This document shows positions 7,497 through 14,940 of a DNA stretch of 17,654 nt, one piece after another. The DNA comes from Cyclobacteriaceae bacterium (GTDB lineage Bacteria > Bacteroidota > Bacteroidia > Cytophagales > Cyclobacteriaceae). The notes beneath the pieces are model-generated. The model made no database searches, was not told the origin of the DNA, and saw only the letters and a program-made list of their open reading frames with translations. The stretch lies in contig JAOUKG010000003.1 in NCBI GenBank assembly GCA_029882725.1, forward strand, positions 1-17,654. The letters run 5' to 3'. The position numbers and the translations under genes were made by a program. Each line of letters starts with the position of its first letter. Within the stretch, counting starts at the first letter, position 1.

Positions 7497-7543
7497 AGAC
7501 GTAGCAGGCTGGAGACGTAGCAGGCTACGTTTCTACACGTCTC
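7497..7543. repeat. tandem direct repeat plus nested hairpins, REP-like
   Basis: The 14-mer AGACGTAGCAGGCT occurs twice, at 7497-7510 and 7513-7526, separated by GG. The second copy also forms a 7-bp hairpin ACGTAGC-AG-GCTACGT at 7515-7530. GAGACGT (7512-7518) pairs alternatively with ACGTCTC (7537-7543). The block abuts the SulP stop codon at 7554. It looks like one complete and one partial copy of a small palindromic element of the same family as 2950-2981 and 7439-7460. Confidence 0.75.
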
Positions 7544-7553
7544 TACATTTTTT

Positions 7554-9128
7554 TTAATAATCGGCGGTTTGTATTTCTCCTCTATTGATAAGGTTTACTT
7601 CAATTCCTTTACTCTTTGCCGTGCTATTGAAATTGTCAATAATCTCCAGCACATCGTAATCTATACTCACAGACTTACCCATATCAATGGTAAGCTTTGT
7701 TCCGTTGGGAAGTGCATTCAATTCTTGAAGGATTGCACCCTTATTAATAAAACTCACTTCTTCGGCCAAGGTCATTTTCACTTTATGATGACCATTGTCT
7801 ACAATTTCCTGATGTAAAAAATGCGAGTTTTTGAAACTATTACGAAGTATCATCACCACTCCTACAATCACACCCATTGCAATACCTCTTAGTAAGTCTG
7901 TAAATACAATACCCAAAATGGTAACTATAAATGGTGTAAACTGACTCCATCCTAAATTGTACATCTGCTTAAACAAACTCGGTTTTGCCAATTTATACCC
8001 AACAATTAAAAGAATAGAAGCAAGTACTGCCAGAGGTATCATATTCAAAACAAAGGGAATCGAGGCAACACATATTAGCAGAAAAATTCCATGAAATATA
8101 GCAGAAAGCTTGGATTGCCCACCCGATTGTATATTAGCTGAACTTCGTACTATTACTTGTGTAATGGGTAAACCTCCAATAAGCCCTGAAAGAACATTTC
8201 CTGCTCCCTGAGCAAGTAATTCTCTGTTTGTATTTGTAATTCTTTTTTGAGGATCCAACTTATCTGTTGCCTCCACACATAAAAGTGTTTCTAAACTGGC
8301 TACCACAGCTATTGTAATCGCTATAATCCAGATTTCTGAACTAAAAATATACGAGAAGTCGGGGAATTTAAATTGATTTATAAATCCTGAGAAATTTTCC
8401 GCAACAGGCACACTTACCAAATGTTGTTCTTCTATAGCAAGGTCCGGGAAGTACACTTTGGAAATCATTTGATAGGCAATACCAATAACTACAGCTACTA
8501 ACGGCCCTTGTATCAAATTAAAAATTTTGTGTCTATGCGATAAAAACTTATCCCAGGTAAGTAAAATTGTCAAAGAAATTATACTTACAATTACTGCCCC
8601 CGGTGATATATAATTAAACATGTTCAATAGCTCTGAAAAAGTATTCTGGCCATCAACTTGCTGAAATGCGAAATCACCTTCATAATCACCGTCATATCCT
8701 AATGTATGGGGTATTTGCTTTAAAATGATTATAATTCCGATGCCTGTAAGCATCCCTTTTATCACAGAGGAGGGAAAATAATAGCCAATTACACCGCCTT
8801 TAAGTAACCCCATAACCATCTGAAGTATTCCTGCCAGCACAACTGCAACCAAAAAAGCTTCAAAAACTTCTAATGAATTAATAGCAGTTAATACAATTAC
8901 TGCCAACCCTGCCGCCGGGCCACTTACACCCAAAGCTGAATTACTTAGTGCTCCCACTAAAATTCCCCCCACTATTCCAGCAATCAACCCGGAAAAAAGT
9001 GGAGCTCCACTAGCAAGTGCTATTCCAAGACATAAAGGAAGTGCTACAAAAAACACAACAATACTTGCGGGCAAGTCCTGTCGTACGTTTGAAAATAAAC
9101 CATTCTTCTTTTTCGTTTCACTCATCAT
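7554..9128 (-). CDS. SulP-family anion transporter with STAS domain, probable bicarbonate uptake
   Basis: A 524-residue inner-membrane transporter with the SulP core (about 15-430, some 12-14 helices). It begins RQDLPASIVVFFVALPLCLGIA and has the conserved SALGVSGPAAGLAVIV segment, in which a proline lies near the anion site. A short C-terminal STAS domain (about 445-524) follows, with LTIDMGKSVSIDYDVLEII, the usual STAS switch region. SulP proteins carry sulfate, bicarbonate or related anions. The neighbouring beta-carbonic anhydrase makes bicarbonate, or BicA-like transport, the likely role. Two adjacent ATGs (9128, 9125) are possible starts. A two-component system lies just upstream on the same strand, 81 bp away. 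The exact substrate cannot be read from sequence. Confidence 0.9.
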   Translation of the reverse strand: MMSETKKKNGLFSNVRQDLPASIVVFFVALPLCLGIALASGAPLFSGLIAGIVGGILVGALSNSALGVSGPAAGLAVIVLTAINSLEVFEAFLVAVVLAGILQMVMGLLKGGVIGYYFPSSVIKGMLTGIGIIIILKQIPHTLGYDGDYEGDFAFQQVDGQNTFSELLNMFNYISPGAVIVSIISLTILLTWDKFLSHRHKIFNLIQGPLVAVVIGIAYQMISKVYFPDLAIEEQHLVSVPVAENFSGFINQFKFPDFSYIFSSEIWIIAITIAVVASLETLLCVEATDKLDPQKRITNTNRELLAQGAGNVLSGLIGGLPITQVIVRSSANIQSGGQSKLSAIFHGIFLLICVASIPFVLNMIPLAVLASILLIVGYKLAKPSLFKQMYNLGWSQFTPFIVTILGIVFTDLLRGIAMGVIVGVVMILRNSFKNSHFLHQEIVDNGHHKVKMTLAEEVSFINKGAILQELNALPNGTKLTIDMGKSVSIDYDVLEIIDNFNSTAKSKGIEVNLINRGEIQTADY

Positions 9129-9130
9129 TA

Positions 9131-9149
9131 TAGATAATTAATTTATCTA
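9131..9149. promoter_or_regulatory. inverted repeat immediately before the SulP start
   Basis: TAGATAA and TTATCTA form a perfect 7-bp inverted repeat with a 5-nt spacer, ending 2 bp before the SulP ATG. In the mRNA it would cover the ribosome landing area. In DNA it could be an operator. Either role is an inference. Confidence 0.35.
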
Positions 9150-9165
9150 CAATAATAGGGTAGCT

Positions 9166-9195
9166 ACATTAAATTGAAATTAGTACAACATTAAA
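9166..9195. promoter_or_regulatory. direct repeats ACATTAAA 22 bp apart, possible response-regulator sites
   Basis: ACATTAAA occurs at 9166-9173 and 9188-9195, exactly 22 bp or two helical turns apart, between the kinase stop and the SulP start. On the minus strand both read TTTAATGT followed by a degenerate TAC. OmpR/PhoB-type regulators commonly bind tandem direct repeats at 11 or 22 bp spacing, and such a regulator is encoded two genes upstream. It may be coincidence in AT-rich DNA. Confidence 0.3.
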
Positions 9196-9209
9196 ATGAG
9201 ATTAGAATT

Positions 9210-10559
9210 TCAATTTGGAATACAAACCGTAATTATTGTGCCCTTATCCAACTTAGATTGGACGTCTAAAGTTCCCTTATGAAGATTAATTATTTTAGCA
9301 CTTAGTGACAGGCCTACTCCCGATCCTTTTATCCCCATTGCATTGTTCCCTCTATAGAATGGCGTAAAGATTTTTTCAAGGTCGTTTTCTGAAATGCCCA
9401 TGCCCGAATCTTTAATAATTAATTGAATTTGATTATTAACCCTACTCAGCCCAACTTCCACAGGCCCATTAAGAGAAAATTTGCAAGCATTATCAAATAA
9501 ATTAATAATGGCCGTTTTCAGTAAATTGGTATTGCCATGAATTTTGTAATCACTATTTATTGCCTTATCATCAACTTCTAACACAATTTGATTATCTGGA
9601 TTTATAAAATCGAAACCATCCTTAATTTCAGTTAATAACTGATCCAATTGAATGGCTTCAAATTGAATACTTTCCTCATTGGCCGTAACTTTAGATAATT
9701 GTAGTAGGTTGTTTACTGTATGAGTAAGAGATTCAGCCTCAGTAAGAATAATTCGGAGAGATTCTATATATTCATTATTCGTTCTCGATTTACTAAGAGC
9801 AATTTCCGCTTCACCCATAATGGCCGTTAGGGGATTTTTTATTTCGTGCGAAGCATTTCTTATAAAAGCCTTTTGTGCTTCAAAAGACTCTTCCAATCTA
9901 TCGAGCAATTTATTAAATGCGATGGCCATTTTTCCTAATTCATCGGTAGGGCTATGAACATTTAATCGTTGATGTAAATTGGATGCACTTATCGAATTTG
10001 CCTTATCTATTTTTTTTGAAATAGGAGTTAAGGCTTTTTTTGTAATAATGAAAGTCCCTAAAAAAACGAATGGAATTCCCAGCAAAACCGAAAGTATAAT
10101 AATGTTCTTTAAAAAAGACAGATATTGGAATCCTACTTTATCAATTGCAGTTACTATAATAAGGTATCTTTTCCCTTTTACCTGAAAAATCCTACTTGTG
10201 CCCTGCATACTTTTGCTTTCAAAATCAATAGAATCATTTTCTGCCAAATCAGCTAATATATTTTTCGGATAATTGTATTTAAAATCCGGCATACTATCTT
10301 CCTGAATGAGAATAACTTCTTCTGTTTCTTCAGGCAAGGTGTGGAGAAATTGATCTGTTATTTTTTCTAGTTCCTGAGGGGAAAATGATTCCTTTTCCAA
10401 AAATATTTTTTCGGTAATCAAAACCCGTTCTTTTAATCTTATCTGGAAAACCTGAGCCCTGTAGTTTGAAGAAAACAAATAGATGGTTGTGCCAAATAGT
10501 ATAAAAATTGCGCTGGCAATAGAAGAAGATGAAACCGAAAGGCGAGTACTTATTTTCAT
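9210..10559 (-). CDS. sensor histidine kinase (HAMP, HisKA, HATPase_c)
   Basis: A 449-residue membrane sensor kinase. Membrane segment one is at about 12-32. A periplasmic sensor region of about 115 residues follows with no recognised fold. Segment two is at about 147-172, then a HAMP linker (about 173-228). The HisKA dimer domain carries the phospho-accepting His238 in NASHEIKNPLTAI. The ATP domain has the N-box around Asn353/Asn357 (NLFDNACK), the G1 box DSGMGI (384-389), an F-box (FTPFYRG) and the G2 box GIKGSGVGLSLS. All residues for kinase activity are present. It starts 3 bp after the response-regulator stop, so the two are co-transcribed and form a cognate pair. The signal is unknown; the SulP and carbonic anhydrase genes downstream hint at CO2, bicarbonate or pH. 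Confidence 0.95.
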   Translation of the reverse strand: MKISTRLSVSSSSIASAIFILFGTTIYLFSSNYRAQVFQIRLKERVLITEKIFLEKESFSPQELEKITDQFLHTLPEETEEVILIQEDSMPDFKYNYPKNILADLAENDSIDFESKSMQGTSRIFQVKGKRYLIIVTAIDKVGFQYLSFLKNIIILSVLLGIPFVFLGTFIITKKALTPISKKIDKANSISASNLHQRLNVHSPTDELGKMAIAFNKLLDRLEESFEAQKAFIRNASHEIKNPLTAIMGEAEIALSKSRTNNEYIESLRIILTEAESLTHTVNNLLQLSKVTANEESIQFEAIQLDQLLTEIKDGFDFINPDNQIVLEVDDKAINSDYKIHGNTNLLKTAIINLFDNACKFSLNGPVEVGLSRVNNQIQLIIKDSGMGISENDLEKIFTPFYRGNNAMGIKGSGVGLSLSAKIINLHKGTLDVQSKLDKGTIITVCIPN

Positions 10560-10562
10560 TGG

Positions 10563-11243
10563 TTAATCTTTAATAATGTACCCCATCCCTATTACTGTTT
10601 TAATAATTTTGGATGAAAAACCATGTTCTATTTTCTTACGGAGGTAATTTATATATACATCAATAACATTTGTACCGAGATCAAACTCTACTTCCCAAAC
10701 ATTTTCAAGAATATCGGTTCTGGAAACAACTCTGTTTTTATTTAATAGTAAGTATTCCAAAAGCCTGAATTCTTTAGCTGTGAGTATAATTTCCACGCCT
10801 CCTCTTTTCACCTCTTTTGATTTAAGGTTTACTTCAAGTTCTTGAACTCTTAATATATGGGATGTTTTTTTTGGCCCTGAAGTATTTCTACGTGTAAGGG
10901 CCGTCAATCTGGCGAGAAGTTCCTTGAATTTAAATGGTTTGGGCAGGTAGTCATCTGCACCTGTTTCTAATCCTGTTACAATATCATCTGTTGAACCCAA
11001 AGCTGTTAACATCAAAATGGGAGTTGAAACGCCGTGGATATTTTTTAATCGGTCGCATACCTCCATCCCATTCATGCCTGGCATTACCACATCCAATATT
11101 ATGGCATCAAAATCTTCCTGGTAGCCCAACTTAAGACCTACAACTCCATCGTATGCTTGAACAACCGTATTACCTTGCTCTTCCAACCCCCTTTTTATAA
11201 AGGAAGAAACTCTTTCCTCATCTTCAATCAAGAGTATTTTCAT
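10563..11243 (-). CDS. OmpR/PhoB-family response regulator
   Basis: A 226-residue transcription factor. The receiver domain (1-120) has the acidic pair Asp8-Glu9, the phospho-acceptor Asp51 in IILDVVMPG, Thr80 and Lys102 (PKPF), so all catalytic positions are intact. The winged-helix DNA-binding domain (about 130-226) shows LTAKEFRLLEYLLLNKNRVVSR and the closing VIDVYINYLRKKI and TVIGMGYII segments typical of OmpR/PhoB. It heads the regulator-kinase pair, with the kinase 3 bp downstream. Likely targets are its own operon and perhaps the adjacent SulP and carbonic anhydrase genes, where direct repeats occur at 9166-9195. It resembles the CusR/ArlR-like subgroup in architecture, but sequence alone does not fix the regulon. 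Confidence 0.95.
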   Translation of the reverse strand: MKILLIEDEERVSSFIKRGLEEQGNTVVQAYDGVVGLKLGYQEDFDAIILDVVMPGMNGMEVCDRLKNIHGVSTPILMLTALGSTDDIVTGLETGADDYLPKPFKFKELLARLTALTRRNTSGPKKTSHILRVQELEVNLKSKEVKRGGVEIILTAKEFRLLEYLLLNKNRVVSRTDILENVWEVEFDLGTNVIDVYINYLRKKIEHGFSSKIIKTVIGMGYIIKD

Positions 11244-11260
11244 AGGTAAAAGGTTTACTA

Positions 11261-11290
11261 AGTATAAAGTGTTTTTTTGATTTGATGCAA
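11261..11290 (-). promoter_or_regulatory. candidate promoter of the response-regulator operon
   Basis: Read on the minus strand, TTGCAT (11290-11285) is followed after 18 bp by TATACT (11266-11261), ending about 17 bp before the regulator ATG. This resembles a general sigma-70 promoter. The match to the usual Bacteroidota consensus (TTTG, then TAnnTTTG) is poorer, so the call is tentative. Confidence 0.3.
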
Positions 11291-11347
11291 ATTACGGAAA
11301 TTCTTAAGTCGAAATCGAATAAGGATTTATTTTAAAAATAGATTCAC

Positions 11348-11581
11348 TTACTCAAAGATCATTTTTACCAAGTTATAGCCTAAATAAGCACTTGGCATTA
11401 CTGTAATCATAACTAAAACCATTTATTGTGCTTTGCGATTTGGTTCAAACTGTGCCTCATGAAGTGAATTCTTGAATATCTTAATTCATCTAATCCGTGC
11501 CACCCCAGAATGTGAAAAGAAATGTAATAACAATAACAATATATCTAAAAATATTTATTACTCTTAAATTTTATGTGGCAT
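11348..11581 (-). pseudogene. decayed small two-helix membrane protein gene
   Basis: No intact frame, but three minus-strand frames in succession give protein-like text if joined. Near the right end, frame one reads RVINIFRYIVIVITFLFTFW, a hydrophobic helix, then GGTD and a stop. Frame two continues DELRYSRIHFMRHSLNQIAK and HNKWF before TAG at 11413-11415. One extra T in the TTTT run there would join it to LVMITVMPSAYLGYNLVK, ending at TAA 11348-11350. An ATG at 11581 lies one base after the stop of the preceding gene, but a further shift is needed between it and frame one. Restored length would be about 78 residues with two membrane helices. I do not recognise the family. Real decay, assembly error and chance remain open. 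Apart from this and the candidate promoter at 11261-11290, nothing else is seen in the 11244-11582 gap. Confidence 0.45.
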
Positions 11582-11582
11582 T

Positions 11583-12626
11583 TTACCTACTCGGAATATG
11601 TCGTTCCATAAATAAACCTACAGAATTATTCCATAAATTTATATTACTGTTCCTTTTAGAATTTAAAGCATTATTTGTTTCGTTAAATCTATTGACGCCC
11701 TTATTATACTTGTTTAAGACATCGTTATAATTTTTTATTTCTTCATTTGTTGGAGACATTCTACCTTTAGCTTCCATCTTTTTTGTCATCTTTTCATATT
11801 CCTCTGCTAGTAATAGGAAATCAGCTAATATGGGGATTTTAGATTCTGCTTCACTTTTGTAAAAAGCCAACATTTTATTACAAGCAGCATTTATTGAGTT
11901 ATCCCCTTCAAAATGTCTTAAAACACCAAGTGATGCAATACCTTCATCAGAGACAGTTATTAGAGCATTTCTATTTTGTTCAATCGCATTAATATCATTT
12001 CTTTTTAACGCATCCATTAAATATAATTCCTGTTTGAAGGCCTTAAAAAAAATTAAATAGACTTGATTATAATATTTTAAAACTTCGGAAGAGCGCTTTA
12101 ATTTTATACTTATTTTATTCTGGCCTGAAACCAGATTTACTCCATACTTACTCGCAAATGCTTTGTATTGATTTTCCATTATTTCTGAAGCAATTTCGAG
12201 TTTTTCATTGGCTTTTTCTTGTGCGAGAAGGAAGGCTTCCATCAGGTCATACGATTCTTCAGCAACTTCCTCCAAATCTACTATTTTGGAAAAATCATTA
12301 TTCAAAACATTAAACTCCAATGTTAAAAATGAAACTACTGAATCCCTTAAGCTATAATCATTGTCAAAACCCCTCATATTACTGACAGAAATAATTGATT
12401 TTCTTACTTCATTTATTAAATCAATTCTTTTCTTCTCAACCCTTTTGGCACTCTTACTATGCGCCATGGTACTTGTATAATCCCACATTTGTTTTTCAAT
12501 GTCTTGATACTGCTCATTTATTAATTGTAAATAAGATACTGCATCTTTGGCTGTTTGTGAGTATGAAGGAATTACTACAGATAAAATGAGACTAAGAATA
12601 CTGTATTTTAATACTTTTACTGCCAT
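11583..12626 (-). CDS. secreted helical protein, resembles LIC11966-family surface proteins
   Basis: A 347-residue exported protein from the ATG at 12626. An in-frame TTG at 12632 would overlap the upstream gene by 4 bp and is less likely. A signal peptide is clear: MAVKVLKYS, a hydrophobic core, then VIPSYSQ with cleavage after SYSQ or nearby. The mature part is almost entirely charged, helical sequence without cysteines. It ends with the repeated pattern NKYNKGVNRFNETNNALN and NLWNNSVGLFMERHIP. That ending, and the N-terminal YLQLINEQYQDIEKQMWDYTS, recall the LIC11966 surface-protein family known from Leptospira and Bacteroidota; this is from memory, not a search. It follows the S41 protease gene by two bases and is surely co-transcribed, suggesting a periplasmic or surface partner or substrate. 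Function unknown. Confidence 0.75.
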   Translation of the reverse strand: MAVKVLKYSILSLILSVVIPSYSQTAKDAVSYLQLINEQYQDIEKQMWDYTSTMAHSKSAKRVEKKRIDLINEVRKSIISVSNMRGFDNDYSLRDSVVSFLTLEFNVLNNDFSKIVDLEEVAEESYDLMEAFLLAQEKANEKLEIASEIMENQYKAFASKYGVNLVSGQNKISIKLKRSSEVLKYYNQVYLIFFKAFKQELYLMDALKRNDINAIEQNRNALITVSDEGIASLGVLRHFEGDNSINAACNKMLAFYKSEAESKIPILADFLLLAEEYEKMTKKMEAKGRMSPTNEEIKNYNDVLNKYNKGVNRFNETNNALNSKRNSNINLWNNSVGLFMERHIPSR

Positions 12627-12628
12627 GT

Positions 12629-14704
12629 TCAATTCTTTTTAAGGGATTTATAATCATTTAAAATTTTGTATGTTTCTTCAATATATGGATCTGATACTAT
12701 TGACTTAGAAAGGTGTGAATACAAATCTCTGTAATACGTATATACCTTTAACATCTCCTTCTCTTTTTGTAACAATTCTATGGTAAAGGAGCCAGATTCA
12801 GTATTAGTTATTGAATCCATAATTTCCTCAATCATTTCAATTTGCTTTTTAATTTGATAGTATTTATTAAAACTTAAGGGAAAATAACCTTCAGTCATTT
12901 TTAAGGTATTTATAAGACTATCTATGGATTTCAGTTTTTTAAACTTTTCGTTATTATTTATCCTGTTTTTTGATATTTCTGAAAGGGAATCAATAGGAAG
13001 AGTTGGCAAAGGATAGTAATATGTTTTTTTCACAATAGAATCGGGAAAGTTTTGTCTTTGTGCATGTCTCTTTTTAAATAAAGATGAATGAGTATAAACT
13101 GGTAAAGTTATATCTGGAGCAATTCCTTTCTTATAATAGGAGTTCCCTGTAACACGATAATACTTATTTGTAGTCAGTTTTAGTGTGTTTTTATTATCTG
13201 AATTAAACTGTAGAAGAGACTGTCCGGTTGCCTTTCCATAAGTAGTATCTCCAATTATAATTGCGCGATTATAATCCTGTAATACTGCTGCAACCATTTC
13301 TGAAGCTGATGCACTGTGACTATTTACCATCAAAGCCAAAGGATCGGAATATAAAATTCCTCTATTGAAATCTTTAATAAGTTTAAGTTCATTATTAATA
13401 TTTTGGGAAACAGAAAATGTACCATAATCGACGAATATTCCGGCTAAATCAATGGCTTCTTTTAATGATCCCCCTGAATTATTTCTTAAATCAATTATTA
13501 AAGATTCAATGTTTTCTTTTTTTAAATAAAATATTGCTCTACCAACATCTTGAGCACACCCAAACGCATTTTGCTCATCCCATGAAGTATAAAATGCGGG
13601 TAAAATAATATAGCCCACTTTGGTTTCCCCATTGAGTATGAATGCTTGAACAGAATTTTCTTTATTTTCCATCGTTTCGCGATAAACATCGACTTTTTTT
13701 GTCGAATTATCGGCCTTTAAAAGGGTGATAGTGAGCTTTTCGCTTGTAATTGACGCTATAAATTCATGGACTTCATCAAATTGTGCTCTTTCTACAGATA
13801 AGGTTTTGATATTTTCAACTTCAAGTTTTAACACCTTATCCCCGGCATTTATTTGACCTGTTCTCCATGAATAACTTCCAGGAATGACGGAAGCGATAAC
13901 AATTTCTCCCTTATTATTCGTTTCTAACTGAAAGCCAAAATAATTCGAATTGGACGATAATTGTTCCTTAAAACTACTAAAAGATTCATCAGAAAACACA
14001 AAACTATGTTGGTCGTATTGAACTAACATACTATTTATGAAGGCACTGTATATATAATTTTCCAACTTGCCTTTTGCATTTAATGTATTATTGAATTGTT
14101 CAATTTTCTTGTTTACCACATTTATTTTAATAGAATCTATGTAGCTATTAAGCAGTGTTGTTTTATTAAAAGTATCAAATTTGCTTGTGGACTCTAACAC
14201 ATTCTGGATAATAATTGCTTTGATATAATTTCTACACCTTTTCTCTTTATCAAGAGTATAATATTGAATATTTGATTCATCCCCAATATACATCGAATCT
14301 GACTCGTCAAAGTTGAGGTTTTGGGTCGTAAATTTTTCAAGGGTCACAATTGTATTTTCAAGATTTCCCTTATATAGTTTCGAAATTTCATTTTGAATTG
14401 AACAGAATGAGGACAACAAATCTTTATTTACCGATTGTTGAATTAAATCAAACAATACCATATCCTTAGAGTTAAAAATAATTGAGTACGGATCCAGAAT
14501 ACTTAGAAAACTCTTTTGGAATTGTTCAATGTTAAAGCTATCTGTCTTTATAGGGTACAAAGAATTTTCATTATACAACTCAATTGTATTTCTGGATAAA
14601 TCACAATTATTGTTTTGTTGAGAAAAACAGAGTTTGACGTAAAAAGCAGTAAAGAATAAAATTAAGAAAAACCTCATATTCCTCGTTAAATTAAAAGTAT
14701 ACAT
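12629..14704 (-). CDS. secreted S41-family (Tsp/CtpA-like) carboxy-terminal processing protease
   Basis: A 691-residue exported serine protease. A signal peptide follows either ATG (14704 or 14677): MRFFLILFFTAFYVKLCFSQ. The N-terminal helical region (about 40-230) contains SILDPYSIIF and MVQYDQHSFVFSDESF, counterparts of the LDP and YDPHT segments in Tsp proteins. A divergent PDZ domain spans about 250-340 (GFQLETNNKGEIVIASVIPG). The S41 catalytic core is at about 360-535: IIDLRNNSGGSLKEAIDLA, then NSHSASASEMVAAVLQD with nucleophile Ser466, and IGDTTYGKATGQ with base Lys491. The 25-residue Ser-Lys spacing equals that of E. coli Prc. A helical tail follows. By eye it is richer in Asn/Lys and more AT-rich than flanking genes. 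It probably trims periplasmic or exported proteins; the co-transcribed helical protein is a candidate partner. Confidence 0.9.
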   Translation of the reverse strand: MYTFNLTRNMRFFLILFFTAFYVKLCFSQQNNNCDLSRNTIELYNENSLYPIKTDSFNIEQFQKSFLSILDPYSIIFNSKDMVLFDLIQQSVNKDLLSSFCSIQNEISKLYKGNLENTIVTLEKFTTQNLNFDESDSMYIGDESNIQYYTLDKEKRCRNYIKAIIIQNVLESTSKFDTFNKTTLLNSYIDSIKINVVNKKIEQFNNTLNAKGKLENYIYSAFINSMLVQYDQHSFVFSDESFSSFKEQLSSNSNYFGFQLETNNKGEIVIASVIPGSYSWRTGQINAGDKVLKLEVENIKTLSVERAQFDEVHEFIASITSEKLTITLLKADNSTKKVDVYRETMENKENSVQAFILNGETKVGYIILPAFYTSWDEQNAFGCAQDVGRAIFYLKKENIESLIIDLRNNSGGSLKEAIDLAGIFVDYGTFSVSQNINNELKLIKDFNRGILYSDPLALMVNSHSASASEMVAAVLQDYNRAIIIGDTTYGKATGQSLLQFNSDNKNTLKLTTNKYYRVTGNSYYKKGIAPDITLPVYTHSSLFKKRHAQRQNFPDSIVKKTYYYPLPTLPIDSLSEISKNRINNNEKFKKLKSIDSLINTLKMTEGYFPLSFNKYYQIKKQIEMIEEIMDSITNTESGSFTIELLQKEKEMLKVYTYYRDLYSHLSKSIVSDPYIEETYKILNDYKSLKKN

Positions 14705-14902
14705 GTTCAGGAGTAAAGGTTGTGTCCACTTTTACATCCTTTTCTTTAAAGATAAATAAATATTATTATTTTACTGCTATTTATTGGTTGTTTTAAGAAA
14801 ATTGATTTTAAACTATGAAATATAGATTTCTTGGTTGCCAAATTTAGTTTATTGAACACTTTTTTGATCTGTCACTAGCGGTACGGACCAATACACTAGA
14901 GA

Positions 14903-14921
14903 CAAACGGCATGGCTGTTTG
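14903..14921. repeat. degenerate hairpin with TAGAGAC flank
   Basis: CAAACGGC and GCTGTTTG pair over 8 positions with one G-T wobble around a 3-nt loop. The left flank is CTAGAGA, like the better-preserved palindromes at 2950 and 7439. It looks like an eroded copy of the same element. The rest of the 14705-14940 spacer shows no gene. Confidence 0.4.
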
Positions 14922-14940
14922 GCCAGTTTTATGTAGCTTA

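Noticed and set aside
7497..7526. Tandem repeat considered as a minimal CRISPR array
   Set aside because: Only two 14-bp units with a 2-bp gap, no spacers and no cas genes; palindromic-element structure explains it better.
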